From: Zoogloeaceae bacterium
GTDB lineage: Bacteria; Pseudomonadota; Gammaproteobacteria; Burkholderiales; Rhodocyclaceae
Direction: 5' to 3'
NCBI GenBank assembly: GCA_024235595.1
Contig: JACKMC010000015.1
Span: 26,490-90,489, forward strand
Length of the DNA: 64,000 nucleotides
Shown: piece after piece, positions 16,361 to 27,582 of the stretch
How positions within the stretch are numbered: position 1 is the stretch's first letter
How the letters are laid out: the number at the start of each line of letters is the position of its first letter
Notes under the pieces: model-generated
The model's input: only the letters and a program-made list of their open reading frames with translations
Databases searched by the model: none
What the model was told of the DNA's origin: nothing
Translations under genes and position numbers: made by a program

Positions 16361-17893
16361 TCAGAGCGGGATGTTGCCGTGCTTGCGCCACGGGTTGTCG
16401 ATCTGCTTGTCCTTGAGCATCGCCAGCGAGCGGCAAATGCGCTTGCGCGTTTCATTCGGCATGATCACGTCGTCGATGAAACCGCGCGCCCCGGCCACGA
16501 AGGGATTGGCGAACTTGGCCTTGTACTCGGCCTCGCGCTCGGCAATCTTCTCCGGATCGCCCTTCTCGTCGCGGAAGATGATCTCCACCGCCCCTTTCGG
16601 ACCCATCACCGCGATCTCGGCCGAAGGCCAGGCGAAGTTCACATCGCCGCGCAGGTGCTTCGAGCTCATCACGTCGTAGGCGCCGCCGTAGGCCTTGCGG
16701 GTGATCAGCGTGACCTTGGGCACGGTACACTCGGCGTAGGCGTAGAGGAGCTTGGCCCCGTGCTTGATGATGCCGCCGTATTCCTGGCTGGTACCCGGCA
16801 TGAAGCCAGGCACGTCCACCAGGGTCACCACCGGGATGTTGAAGGCATCGCAGAAGCGCACGAATCGCGCGGCCTTGATCGAGCTCTTGATGTCGAGGCA
16901 CCCCGCCAGCACCAGCGGCTGGTTGGCGACGATGCCGACGGTCGAGCCTTCCATGCGTGCCAGGCCGATGATGATGTTCTTGGCATAATCGGGCTGGAGT
17001 TCGAAAAAGTCGCTGTCGTCGACGATCTTGAAGATCAATTCCTTCATGTCGTACGACTGGTTGGCGTTGCTGGGCACCAGGGTGTCGAGCGACTGATCGA
17101 GCCGGTCGGCGGCGTCGTCGCAAGGCACGACCGGCGGCTTGTCGCGGTTGCTGCCCGGCAGGAAGCTGATCAGCCGGCGGGTCATCATCAGCGCTTCGAC
17201 GTCGTTCTCGAAGGCGAGGTCGGCCACGCCGGACTTGGTGTTGTGGGTCACTGCGCCACCGAGCTGCTCGGCGGTGACCTCTTCATGGGTCACGGTCTTC
17301 ACCACTTCGGGGCCGGTGACGAACATGTAGGACGAATCCTTGACCATGAAGATGAAGTCGGTCATCGCCGGGCTGTAAACCGCACCACCCGCGCAGGGGC
17401 CCATGATCAGCGAGATCTGCGGAATCACGCCGGAGGCCATCACGTTGCGCTGGAACACGTCGGCATAGCCGCCAAGCGAAGCCACACCTTCCTGGATCCG
17501 CGCGCCGCCGGAATCATTGAGGCCGATCACCGGCGCACCGACCTTCATCGCATGGTCCATGACCTTGCAGATTTTCTCGGCCTGGGTTTCCGACAGCGAG
17601 CCCCCGAACACCGTGAAGTCCTGCGAGAAGACGAACACCAGCCGGCCATTGACCGTGCCGTAGCCAGTCACCACGCCATCGCCCGGGACATGTTCGGCAT
17701 CCATGCCGAAATCGGTGCAGCGGTGCTCCTTGAACATGTCCCACTCTTCGAAACTGCCGTCATCCAGGAACAGCTCGATGCGCTCGCGGGCGGTGAGCTT
17801 GCCTTTGGCGTGCTGCGAATCGATGCGTTTCTGGCCCCCACCGAGGTGAGCCTTCTCGCGCTTCTCCTCTAACTGGCGAATGATGTCATTCAT
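16361..17893 (-). CDS. pccB: Propionyl-CoA carboxylase carboxyltransferase beta subunit
   Basis: A 510-residue crotonase-fold carboxyltransferase with the two oxyanion regions GPCAGGAVYSPA and RKAYGGAYDVMSS. It accepts carboxybiotin from PccA and carboxylates propionyl-CoA. The length and the C-terminal HGNIPL are typical of PccB. ATG 17893 follows a GAGGA site. It lies between meaB (53 bp gap) and pccA (124 bp gap) in the mcm operon. Confidence 0.95.
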   Translation of the reverse strand: MNDIIRQLEEKREKAHLGGGQKRIDSQHAKGKLTARERIELFLDDGSFEEWDMFKEHRCTDFGMDAEHVPGDGVVTGYGTVNGRLVFVFSQDFTVFGGSLSETQAEKICKVMDHAMKVGAPVIGLNDSGGARIQEGVASLGGYADVFQRNVMASGVIPQISLIMGPCAGGAVYSPAMTDFIFMVKDSSYMFVTGPEVVKTVTHEEVTAEQLGGAVTHNTKSGVADLAFENDVEALMMTRRLISFLPGSNRDKPPVVPCDDAADRLDQSLDTLVPSNANQSYDMKELIFKIVDDSDFFELQPDYAKNIIIGLARMEGSTVGIVANQPLVLAGCLDIKSSIKAARFVRFCDAFNIPVVTLVDVPGFMPGTSQEYGGIIKHGAKLLYAYAECTVPKVTLITRKAYGGAYDVMSSKHLRGDVNFAWPSAEIAVMGPKGAVEIIFRDEKGDPEKIAEREAEYKAKFANPFVAGARGFIDDVIMPNETRKRICRSLAMLKDKQIDNPWRKHGNIPL

Positions 17894-17946
17894 GGAATGT
17901 CCTCGTTGTGTCGATTGCGGGAGCCGCACGGGCCCCGGTTCTTCTT

Positions 17947-18939
17947 TCAGCCCAGATAGCCGAGCAAGCGCAAGGCTGCGGATGCAGGCGTGCTCTGCCC
18001 GTCTTCCACCGCCTGGCAAAGTGCCGGCAGGTTCTTCTTTACCGCCGGGTGGTCGCGAAAACGCGCACGCAGCCCGCTGTCTATCATTTCCCACATCCAC
18101 GCCAGCGCCTGGTGACGCCGCTTGCCCTCGAACTCGCCACTACGCTGCATTGCCGTCCGATAGCGCTCGATCTCGGCCCAGAAAGACGCCACGCCATCGT
18201 TCTTGAGCGCCGACAGGGTGAGCACCGGTACCGTCCAGTTCGGGCTCGCCGGCCTGAGCATGTGCAAGGCGCTCTTGATCTGCGCCTTGGCCATCTGCGC
18301 GGCCCGCGGGTCGATGTCCGCCTTGTTCACCACGATCAGGTCGGCGATCTCCATGATGCCCTTCTTGATTGCCTGGAGATCATCCCCGGCATTGGGCAAC
18401 TGCAGCAGACAGAATATGTCGGTCATGCCCGCAACCGCGGTCTCGGACTGGCCAACGCCTACGGTTTCGACGATTACCACCTCGAAGCCAAAGGCCTCGC
18501 ACAACAGCATCGCCTCGCGCGTCTTTTCGGCAACGCCGCCGAGACTGCCCGACGACGGGCTCGGCCGGATGAAGGCCGAGGTCGATTGCGACAGGCGCTC
18601 CATTCTCGTCTTGTCTCCGAGGATGGAACCGCCGGTGAGCGACGAGCTCGGATCCACCGCAAGCACGGCAACCTTCAGGCCCCGGTCGATGAGATGAAGC
18701 CCGAGCGCCTCGATGAAGGTCGATTTGCCGACACCGGGCACGCCAGAAATACCCACCCGCATGGCCCGCCCCGAATGCGGCAACAGTGCCTCGAGCAGCG
18801 CAGTCGCGCGCTCCCGGTGCTCGGGCCGACGGGACTCGATCAAGGTGATGCTCTTCGCCAGCGCACGCAGGCGACCGGCCAGCACGCCCTCGGCGAGCGC
18901 CTGATCTTCAGCGGATAGGGGGGTATGCAAGGCGTTCAT
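17947..18939 (-). CDS. meaB: Methylmalonyl-CoA mutase-associated GTPase MeaB (ArgK family)
   Basis: A G3E-family P-loop GTPase of 330 residues that gates cofactor loading and protects methylmalonyl-CoA mutase from inactivation. Walker A GVPGVGKS at 66-73, switch segment SSSLTGGSILGDKTRM, base-recognition NKAD. It lies 51 bp after mcm in the same operon. ATG 18939 is chosen over a TTG two codons upstream. This is a free-standing counterpart of the G domain built into IcmF, so the genome encodes two separate chaperones for its two mutases. Confidence 0.95.
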   Translation of the reverse strand: MNALHTPLSAEDQALAEGVLAGRLRALAKSITLIESRRPEHRERATALLEALLPHSGRAMRVGISGVPGVGKSTFIEALGLHLIDRGLKVAVLAVDPSSSLTGGSILGDKTRMERLSQSTSAFIRPSPSSGSLGGVAEKTREAMLLCEAFGFEVVIVETVGVGQSETAVAGMTDIFCLLQLPNAGDDLQAIKKGIMEIADLIVVNKADIDPRAAQMAKAQIKSALHMLRPASPNWTVPVLTLSALKNDGVASFWAEIERYRTAMQRSGEFEGKRRHQALAWMWEMIDSGLRARFRDHPAVKKNLPALCQAVEDGQSTPASAALRLLGYLG

Positions 18940-18990
18940 TACCAAACCAGGAGCGGCGGCCCGACAGGCCGCCGAAGTCGGATGAATCGA

Positions 18991-21153
<2,163 letters not shown>

Positions 21154-21273
21154 GACAAAAACCTCTCCAATGGGATACGTCGGGCGCACCACGCTGATCA
21201 TCGGTTCACACCACGGTTTGCTGCAACGACTGCGACGCGATCACGCGTCCTCGGGGCACCGTGGGACCTAACC

Positions 21274-21320
21274 TTGACTTGTGTGTCAGGGCAGATAATA
21301 CTTTATCCATAATTATGAAT
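21274..21320 (+). promoter_or_regulatory. gntR promoter and shared 12-bp candidate operator
   Basis: TTGACT (21274-21279), a 16-bp spacer and TAATAC (21296-21301), followed by ATAATTATGAAT (21309-21320) around the expected transcription start. The same 12-mer overlaps the -10 of the VOC gene at 10794-10805. Here it lies between gntR and mcm, so it could serve autoregulation and control of the mutase operon. The wider site TATCCAT-AATT-ATGAATG is an imperfect palindrome. Confidence 0.55.
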
Positions 21321-21350
21321 GCAATAGCTGTCTGGAGGCAGGAAAAACAT

Positions 21351-22022
21351 ATGAACGGCAACCGGATTGCTCCCTTGGCGCTTTACCAGGAGGTCGCCGA
21401 ACGACTGCGCGAACGAATCTTTGCGCACGACCTGCCGCAGGGCGCCTGGATCGACGAGCAAGCGGTCGCCGAGCAGTATGGCATCTCCCGAACCCCGCTG
21501 CGCGAGGCCCTCAAGGTGCTCGCATCCGAGGGCCTCGTTACCCTCAAGCCGCGCCGCGGCTGTTATGTTACCGAGATATCCGAGCGCGATCTCGACGAAA
21601 TCTTTTCGGTCATGGCGCTGCTCGAAGGCCAGTGCGCCGCGGATACTGCCCGCAAGGCAGGCAGCGGCGACCTCCGCGCCCTGCAAGCACTTCACGACAA
21701 GCTTGAAGCGGCGGCCGAACGCGGCGACATCGAAGGCTTCTTCGAGTCAAACCAGCTCTTTCATGCGAAAGTTCAGGAGATCGCCGACAATCGCTGGCTC
21801 GAGCAGGTTATCGGGGACCTGCGCAAGGTGATAAAGCTCTCGCGCCACCATTCGCTTTTCAGCGAAGGCCGACTCGAGCAATCGCTCATCGAGCATCGCC
21901 TCATTCTCGCAGCCTTCGCCGCGCATGATCCCGAGCAGGCGGAGCAGCGGATGCGCGAACACATCACCAGCGGCCGCAAGGCCCTCGCGCGGATCGCCGC
22001 GGCGCGCAGCGAGGCGGCTTGA
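21351..22022 (+). CDS. GntR-family regulator, FadR/FCD type
   Basis: A 223-residue regulator with an N-terminal winged helix (IDEQAVAEQYGISRTPLREALKVLASEGLV) and an all-helical FCD ligand domain (about 85-220; HxxxxE-type acidic and His residues in NQLFHAKVQEIADN and EHRLILAAFAAHD). FCD proteins usually bind small organic acids. ATG 21351 is used; a GGAGGCAGGA stretch precedes it and a shorter-distance ATG at 21315 lacks a site. It is divergent from mcm, so it is the likely regulator of the propionyl/methylmalonyl-CoA operon. The ligand is unknown. Confidence 0.88.
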   Translation: MNGNRIAPLALYQEVAERLRERIFAHDLPQGAWIDEQAVAEQYGISRTPLREALKVLASEGLVTLKPRRGCYVTEISERDLDEIFSVMALLEGQCAADTARKAGSGDLRALQALHDKLEAAAERGDIEGFFESNQLFHAKVQEIADNRWLEQVIGDLRKVIKLSRHHSLFSEGRLEQSLIEHRLILAAFAAHDPEQAEQRMREHITSGRKALARIAAARSEAA

Positions 22023-22052
22023 CTCCATGCACGGCCAAGCTCGGCTCGGGCG

Positions 22053-24254
22053 TCAATAGGGTTGGCCGAACAGCAGGTAGTAGCGGACGACGTCCGCCTC
22101 GGGCGAATAGCCCGCACCCAGATATAGCGGCCCGAGCACCGTGTCCGCGCCGACGAACAGCGACACCGAACGCCTCACGCCCTCGTCCGCCCCACTCGAG
22201 GCATAGGCCTTGAGCTTGGCCCATTCGTAGTCCGCCCCGATATACACGCCACGCCCGAGCGCTTCCGGCAGCTTGGTCATGCGTCGATAGTAGGCGCTGC
22301 GGGCATACACGGTCTGATCCGCCCAAACCTCCCCGTAGCGGTAACCGGAGAGCCGCAACGGCCCGCCCAGCAGGGTGCGGGCCACGGGCGGCAGATCGCG
22401 GTCGGGACTGCCGCTTGCGCTGAACTGGAAAAGCAAACTGTGACGGCCCCTCGAAACAGCGGTCTCGGCAGCGAGCTCGGAAAACAGATAGTCGAGATCA
22501 CTGCCGTAGTCTCCCGAGTGGCGCTCCAGCAGGAAGTTCGCAGCGTAGCCGGAGCGCGGAAAGAACGGGCTGTCGAGCTTGTCGATCGCGCCGGAAAGCC
22601 GCAGCCAGCCGGTATCGAGGTCGAGCGCCGGATATAGGTCGAGGCCGGACAAGACCTCGGTACGGGTCGAACCCTTGCGGACACCAAGGCGAACCTCGCC
22701 CCAGGCCCCAACCTCATAGCCCAGATCGATGCCGGCCTCGAACTCGCGCACCTTGTAGTCGGAGAGCTTCTTGCCACCCACGTAGACCGGCACCGCCCGA
22801 TTCGACACTTGCGCCGTTGGCGCGACAAACCACGAAGCGCCCAGGCCGAGCGGCTGGTAGAGCTCGCCACGGAGCCTGTTGGTGGTGCCGATCTGCAAAT
22901 CCACGTTGAGCCGACCGCCCCAATCATTGAGCCAGCGGCGGGAGAATCCTGCATAGAGTCCGACCGCCCCGCTTCCTTCGAAGTCGGCGAACAAGCCGCC
23001 GCCGAAACGCAGAAAATTCGGCCCCCAGGTTTTGTCGGCAGCCTCGATCCGCAGGCCTCCGCGATTGCCTTCCCTCACCAGGCTGTAGCGCAGCCGCTCG
23101 AGATCGCCGCGACTGTAGAGTTCGTCGATCTCCTCTTCCAGCGCCGCCGTGTCCAGCGGCTTGCCGATGTGGCCCGACAGGCCCGCGCTGATCGACTCCG
23201 ACGGCACGTATCGCAGCCCGCTGACCGTTACGCTGTCGATGATCGGCGCAGGGCGCCGCCACCTGGCCAGACGCTGCGCCTGCCAGCGCCCGAACGTCTG
23301 TTGATCGACCGAGAACGCGGCGAGAGAGGCCGCCGCCTCCCGCGCCGCGCGCTCTCCCATCGGAATCGTGTCGAGAACCCGGTCAAAATCCATCGAGGTG
23401 ATGTCGCCGAGTTCCACCTGAACCAGCGCGTCGCGCTCGCCGAGCCGCTCGAGTTGTTGATTGACATTCTGCTCGAGCGCCAGATTGATCGCCTGCAGCA
23501 CGATCTCGGTGGCCGAGGTAAGCCTGTCCCTGCGGCTCGGCGGGGTGCCGAGATTGATGGCGATGACCCGGTCGCCGCACAGGGAGCGCCCCACATCGAC
23601 TGGCAGGTTCTGCACCAGGCCGCCGTCGACCAACAGTCGCCCGTCGTCCTCGATCGGCAGGAACACGCCCGGCACGGCCATGCTGGCCCGCATCGCGCGC
23701 CACAAAGGGCCCTTGTCGAGGACCACCATCGCGCCCGTCTCGAGATCGGTGGCGACGGCACGGAACGGAAGCGCGAGCAGGTCGAAACTCGACATCACCT
23801 CCGACTGCCCGGCGAGACCCTGGAGGAAGCGATCCAGCGCCTGCCCCGACACCGCGCTCTGCGGCAACAGGACACGGCCATTGCCATAGCCCATGACGAT
23901 CGCCGAGCGGTTGCGCACCGCATCCTGCTTGTCGCGGAATGGCTGGCGCTCGCGCGGTACGCTGTTGGCGAACATCGCCTCCCAGTCGGCGGAGCGCACC
24001 CGCTTCTCCATTTCGGCAACACTCAGACCGACCGCGTAGCCTGCCCCGACGATCGCCCCCATGCTGGTTCCGACGACGCAATCGACGGGAATGCGCATCT
24101 CCTCGAGCACCTTGAGGACCCCCAGGTGCGCCACGCCGCGGGCGCCCCCACCGGACAGCACCAGCGCGACACCCCCGCCTTGCGCGGGTGCAGCAGAAAC
24201 AGGGGCAAGCAGCGCGCACAGGGCCAGCGCAAGGGTCGGCAGACGCCAAGACAT
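22053..24254 (-). CDS. plpD: Patatin-like phospholipase with POTRA and beta-barrel, PlpD-type (type Vd) autotransporter
   Basis: A 733-residue outer-membrane protein. A signal peptide (about 1-25) precedes a patatin domain with oxyanion loop GGGARG (35-40), nucleophile motif GTSMG (62-66, Ser64) and the catalytic VDGG Asp motif. A POTRA domain (about 310-390) and a C-terminal BamA-like 16-strand barrel (Bac_surface_Ag) follow, ending in FGQPY with the terminal aromatic. This is the architecture and length of PlpD, in which the barrel exports the lipase. Start ATG 24254 gives a proper signal peptide; an upstream frame to 24344 does not. It is convergent with gntR. Confidence 0.88.
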   Translation of the reverse strand: MSWRLPTLALALCALLAPVSAAPAQGGGVALVLSGGGARGVAHLGVLKVLEEMRIPVDCVVGTSMGAIVGAGYAVGLSVAEMEKRVRSADWEAMFANSVPRERQPFRDKQDAVRNRSAIVMGYGNGRVLLPQSAVSGQALDRFLQGLAGQSEVMSSFDLLALPFRAVATDLETGAMVVLDKGPLWRAMRASMAVPGVFLPIEDDGRLLVDGGLVQNLPVDVGRSLCGDRVIAINLGTPPSRRDRLTSATEIVLQAINLALEQNVNQQLERLGERDALVQVELGDITSMDFDRVLDTIPMGERAAREAAASLAAFSVDQQTFGRWQAQRLARWRRPAPIIDSVTVSGLRYVPSESISAGLSGHIGKPLDTAALEEEIDELYSRGDLERLRYSLVREGNRGGLRIEAADKTWGPNFLRFGGGLFADFEGSGAVGLYAGFSRRWLNDWGGRLNVDLQIGTTNRLRGELYQPLGLGASWFVAPTAQVSNRAVPVYVGGKKLSDYKVREFEAGIDLGYEVGAWGEVRLGVRKGSTRTEVLSGLDLYPALDLDTGWLRLSGAIDKLDSPFFPRSGYAANFLLERHSGDYGSDLDYLFSELAAETAVSRGRHSLLFQFSASGSPDRDLPPVARTLLGGPLRLSGYRYGEVWADQTVYARSAYYRRMTKLPEALGRGVYIGADYEWAKLKAYASSGADEGVRRSVSLFVGADTVLGPLYLGAGYSPEADVVRYYLLFGQPY

Positions 24255-24437
24255 GGGGAGCAGGGGATTGATTTCGAGCCCCCGATGGTACCGCGCCATG
24301 CGCGTGACACAGCCATTCCCGCCCCGGCCGCGGCTCGAATTCATCCGCTATGATGCTATCGGTACACAATCGCCGCACGATCCGGGCCAGCCCGTGCCCG
24401 CTCGATTCGCGGCTTCGCACCCAATTCGGAGAGGTCG

Positions 24438-25220
24438 ATGGCAGGACACATCAACATGGCGCGCGAACACGACATCGCGCTCATCACGCTGGACAATCCC
24501 GACAAGCTCAACGCGGTCGACTCCGAAATGTGGTCCGCGCTCAAGCAGGCCATGGATACCGCAAACGCCGACCCAGGGCTGCGTTGCATCGTGCTCGCCG
24601 GCGCGGGAGACAAGGCCTTCGCAGCGGGTGGCGACATCGAGGAATTCCTCACCGTGCGTGCCACGGTGGAGCAGGCCCTGCACTATCACGACGACCTGGT
24701 GGCCGCGGCCCTCGACGCGATCCGCAACTGTCCGATTCCCACGGTTGCGGCAATCCACGGTGCCTGCATCGGCGGAGGGCTCGAGATCGCAGGCTGCTGC
24801 GACATCCGCATCGCGGGCAGCTCAGCGCGCTTCGGCGCGCCGATCAACCGGCTGGGCTTCTCGATGTACCCCGGCGAGATGGCCGGCCTGCTCGATCTGG
24901 TCGGTCCGGCGGTGCTGCTGGAAATCCTGCTCGAGGGGCGAATCCTCGATTCGACGGAGGCGCTCGCCAAGGGCCTGCTCACCCGTGTCGTCGACGACGA
25001 TCGTCTCGAGCAGGAAGCCCGTGAAACCGCCTTGCGGATTGCCTCGGGAGCCCCCCTGGTGGCGCGCTGGCACAAACAGTGGGTGCACCGCTTGAACGGT
25101 CGTGGCCCGCTGAGCGACGAGGAAAAGCGTCGTGCCTTCGATTTCCTTGACACCGAGGATTATCGTGAAGGCTTGTCCGCCTTCCTGGAAAAGCGCCACC
25201 CGCGCTTTCAAGGCCGCTGA
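24438..25220 (+). CDS. Enoyl-CoA hydratase/isomerase family protein
   Basis: A 260-residue crotonase-fold protein with oxyanion-hole segments DKAFAAGGDIEEF and HGACIGGGLEIAGCCD. The glutamate position usual in hydratases (E in the second catalytic region) is occupied in the GAPINRLGFSMYPGEM stretch by a less canonical set, so hydratase, isomerase or hydrolase activity cannot be distinguished. ATG 24438 follows GAGAGG. It is divergent from plpD and stands alone; fatty-acid or branched-chain acyl-CoA degradation is plausible. Confidence 0.8.
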   Translation: MAGHINMAREHDIALITLDNPDKLNAVDSEMWSALKQAMDTANADPGLRCIVLAGAGDKAFAAGGDIEEFLTVRATVEQALHYHDDLVAAALDAIRNCPIPTVAAIHGACIGGGLEIAGCCDIRIAGSSARFGAPINRLGFSMYPGEMAGLLDLVGPAVLLEILLEGRILDSTEALAKGLLTRVVDDDRLEQEARETALRIASGAPLVARWHKQWVHRLNGRGPLSDEEKRRAFDFLDTEDYREGLSAFLEKRHPRFQGR

Positions 25221-25222
25221 TT

Positions 25223-25244
25223 AGCCGCCCCGCGTGGGGCGGTT
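25223..25244. terminator. GC hairpin between convergent enoyl-CoA hydratase and TSUP genes
   Basis: AGCCGCCCC, loop GCGT, GGGGCGGTT. It fills the gap and touches the stop codon of the minus-strand gene. There is no T-run on either side, so its termination strength is uncertain. Confidence 0.4.
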
Positions 25245-26053
25245 CAGGCGCCGAACACGCTGTGCAGCATCTTCAGGCTCAGCAGCATCAGCAAACCGGC
25301 AAAGACCTTCTTGAGCGCCCCGACCGGCAGGGTGTGGGCCAGCCGCGCGCCCAGCGGTGCCGTAAACATGCTCACCGAGGTGACCAGCACCAGCGCCGGC
25401 AGGTAGATGAAGCCGGCGGTGTATTGCGGCATCCCCTCGGCCCCCCAGCCATTGACCACATATCCGAGGGTGCCGGACAGCGCGATCGGCAGGCCGATCG
25501 CCGCGGAGGTGCCGATCGCGTTCTGCATCTTCACGTTGCACCAGGTCATGAACGGCACCGACAGCGAGCCCCCGCCGATTGCGACCAGCGCCGAAACGCC
25601 GCCGATTCCCAACCCCACTCCCGTCATCCCGAGCGCGCCGGGCAGATCGCGGCTGGGTTTCGGCTTCACGTTCAGCAGCATCTGTACCGACACGTAAGCC
25701 ATGAAGCAGACGAAGAAGATCGCCAGCGGTCGCGACGGAACATGTGAGGCGATGAAGGTTGCGCCAAAGGTTCCGATCAGGATGCCCGGGGTGATGAAGC
25801 GCACCACCTTCCACAACACCGCGCCGTGCCGGTGATGCGAGCGCAGGCTGGAAACGGAGGTCATGACGATGGCGGCCATGGAAGTCCCCAGCGCCATATG
25901 CACCAGGTTCTCGGGCGGAAAGCCCTGCGCCACGAACAAGGTGGTCAGCATCGGCACCATGATGCCGCCGCCACCGACACCCAGCAGCCCCGCGAAGAAC
26001 CCCACGAATGCGCCCAGCAGCGGATAGGCGAGCCACCACACATCAAAGTTCAT
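25244..26053 (-). CDS. TSUP/TauE-SafE family membrane permease
   Basis: A 269-residue protein with eight predicted helices in two repeats, each with a glycine-rich signature (FFAGLLGVGGGGIMVPML and SALVAIGGGSLSVPFM). Family members export sulfite, sulfoacetate or related organosulfur anions. The substrate is not shown here, since no sulfur gene lies nearby. Its start overlaps the end of the EVE-domain gene by 11 bp, so the two are coupled. Confidence 0.85.
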   Translation of the reverse strand: MNFDVWWLAYPLLGAFVGFFAGLLGVGGGGIMVPMLTTLFVAQGFPPENLVHMALGTSMAAIVMTSVSSLRSHHRHGAVLWKVVRFITPGILIGTFGATFIASHVPSRPLAIFFVCFMAYVSVQMLLNVKPKPSRDLPGALGMTGVGLGIGGVSALVAIGGGSLSVPFMTWCNVKMQNAIGTSAAIGLPIALSGTLGYVVNGWGAEGMPQYTAGFIYLPALVLVTSVSMFTAPLGARLAHTLPVGALKKVFAGLLMLLSLKMLHSVFGA

Positions 26054-26522
26054 CTTCTTTCAGCCCCAGCAGTGTCTCGACGATGAAGCGCCATTCTTGC
26101 GGATCGACCGGCGTGATCGAAAGGCGGTTTCCCCGCGCGAGGACCCGCATATTGGCCAGTTCGGGCCGACTGCGCAACTCGGGCAGGCCCAGCAGCCGGG
26201 TCTTCGTCACGAAGCGCACGTCCACATTGAACCAGCGCGGCTTTTCGCGCGATGCGGAGGAATCGTAGAAACGGCTCTGCGGATCAAACTGGGTCTCGTC
26301 CGGGTAGGCCGGGCTCGCCACCCGGGCAATGCCCGCGATGCCCGGTTCGGGACAGCTCGAATGATAGAAGAGAAGCGGGTCGCCGACCGTCATCTGATTC
26401 ATCATGAAGTTTCGCGCCTGGTAATTGCGCACCCCGTACCAGGCAACCGTGCGCTCGGGCATCGCCGCAAGATCGTCGATCGAGCAATCGTCCGGCTCGG
26501 ACTTCATCAACCAGTAACGCAT
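26043..26522 (-). CDS. EVE-domain (PUA-like) protein
   Basis: A 159-residue protein beginning MRYWLMKSEPDDCSIDDL, the signature of the EVE family, with WYGVRNYQARN and FYHSSC later. EVE domains have a PUA-like pocket and bind modified bases in DNA or RNA. ATG 26522 follows a GGGAGTCAAGG site; the longer frame to 26558 is unsupported. It overlaps the TSUP gene. The housekeeping form near 160 residues is widespread and its substrate is not settled. Confidence 0.9.
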   Translation of the reverse strand: MRYWLMKSEPDDCSIDDLAAMPERTVAWYGVRNYQARNFMMNQMTVGDPLLFYHSSCPEPGIAGIARVASPAYPDETQFDPQSRFYDSSASREKPRWFNVDVRFVTKTRLLGLPELRSRPELANMRVLARGNRLSITPVDPQEWRFIVETLLGLKEDEL

Positions 26523-26581
26523 CCTTGACTCCCGCCCAAATGCGGTACTGTATATCACCCTTCAACCCCTCGGCCGCCGCC

Positions 26582-26992
26582 ATGGCGCAATCGCCCCACG
26601 CCCCTGGATCGGCCCGGACCAGCATGAGCCTGTGCCTCGCAAGCGGTGCCCTGATGACCAAGCTCGCGATCTCCGCGTTCACCCTGAGCTGGATGCATTC
26701 GATCGAGAAAATCCAGTGGGAGGAAGACTGGCGGATCGCCGGCCACGTGCTGGTGCTCGACGAAGCGCGAATCCGCGGGTCGGGCGCCGGCATGGATCCA
26801 CCCGACGGCGCACGCCTCGAAGAGGGCGTCTGGCACTACCGGGTGAGCCGTGAGCTGGCGGCCCTGGAACTCGCCCACTCGCCCTATACCCCAGGCTATA
26901 GCCTTTGCGCCGACGGGACTTGCCAGCCGCTCGCCGGCTATCTGGAGGGTCTGCCCCCGATCGCGTCCGTCCACCTCTCGCCCTGCGACTGA
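26582..26992 (+). CDS. DUF1850 family protein
   Basis: About 136 residues, with the family core FTLSWMHSIEKIQWEEDWRI and later GAGMDPPDGARLEEGVWHY. DUF1850 proteins are commonly encoded next to TAXI-type TRAP transporters, but none is present here, so this is an orphan copy. The start is uncertain: ATG 26582 and ATG 26624 are both possible, and neither has a strong ribosome site. It is divergent from the EVE gene across about 60 bp. Confidence 0.7.
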   Translation: MAQSPHAPGSARTSMSLCLASGALMTKLAISAFTLSWMHSIEKIQWEEDWRIAGHVLVLDEARIRGSGAGMDPPDGARLEEGVWHYRVSRELAALELAHSPYTPGYSLCADGTCQPLAGYLEGLPPIASVHLSPCD

Positions 26993-27046
26993 CGCCGCAA
27001 CCCGGCCGATTGCGGATCGCGGGTTTGGCGCGGGCGCACAAAAAGG

Positions 27047-27074
27047 AAAGAGGCGCGAAAATTCGCGCCTCTTT
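27047..27074. terminator. Strong terminator after 6S RNA (minus) and after the DUF1850 gene (plus)
   Basis: AAAGAGGCGCGAA and TTCGCGCCTCTTT form a 13-bp stem (27047-27059 with 27062-27074). On the minus strand it is followed by CCTTTTTG, and it ends 6S RNA 7 bp after its predicted 3' end. On the plus strand the stem itself supplies CTCTTTG. Confidence 0.85.
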
Positions 27075-27080
27075 GTGTGG

Positions 27081-27257
27081 TCCCCCGCATGTGCCGTGCC
27101 GGTCGGCATCCTGAACCGTAGTTCAGGGAGGTCGCTTCCCTTCCGTATCAGGCATACCCGACTGGGGGCACGCACACCAACGGTTTCTATAGTCCGCAAC
27201 CCAGACACGTAGTCATTGGTTCAAGGAATCTACGACCAACTCGAACACCGCAGGGGA
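27081..27257 (-). ncRNA. ssrS: 6S RNA
   Basis: About 177 nt on the minus strand directly downstream of zapA, the conserved location of ssrS. The two ends pair: TCCCCTGC at the 5' end with GCGGGGGA at the 3' end. CCTTGAACC (27218-27226 on the complement) and a CCTGAAC/GTTCAGG hairpin (27110-27127) match features of proteobacterial 6S RNA arms, and a large central open region remains between the arms. The RNA mimics an open promoter and sequesters RNA polymerase holoenzyme in stationary phase. Exact ends are estimates. Confidence 0.8.
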
Positions 27258-27282
27258 TTGATCGCTTGTTCTGTAGTGCTGC

Positions 27283-27582
27283 TCAGAAGAGCTTTTCCTG
27301 CTGTCCCAGAACGCCATCGAGGCGTGCGTTGACGAGACCGATTCTACGCTTCAAGGCCGGCATGTCAAACCCGCCTGTCCGCTGAAACTGGAGGTACTCG
27401 TGAGCGATATTGAGCGCCGTCATCACCGCCAGCTTTTCCCCCGCGGAGTTGGTCTTTGCCGCCAGGTCATTGAGCCGGCCGTCGAGGAACTGCACCGCCT
27501 CGAGCAGGCCCTCACGCTCTTCGGGCGGGCACGACACCCGGTATTCGCGCCCCAGCAACTTGATATCGAGAGTGTCCATCAT
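27283..27582 (-). CDS. zapA: Cell division protein ZapA
   Basis: A 99-residue FtsZ-ring associated protein: an N-terminal globular part (LDIKLLGREYRVSCPPEE) and a C-terminal coiled coil, with the family pattern KLAVMTALNIAHEYL. It begins at the stop codon of the zapB-like gene (ATGA overlap). zapA followed by 6S RNA is a conserved proteobacterial arrangement. A second ATG one codon later is an equally possible start. Confidence 0.92.
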   Translation of the reverse strand: MMDTLDIKLLGREYRVSCPPEEREGLLEAVQFLDGRLNDLAAKTNSAGEKLAVMTALNIAHEYLQFQRTGGFDMPALKRRIGLVNARLDGVLGQQEKLF

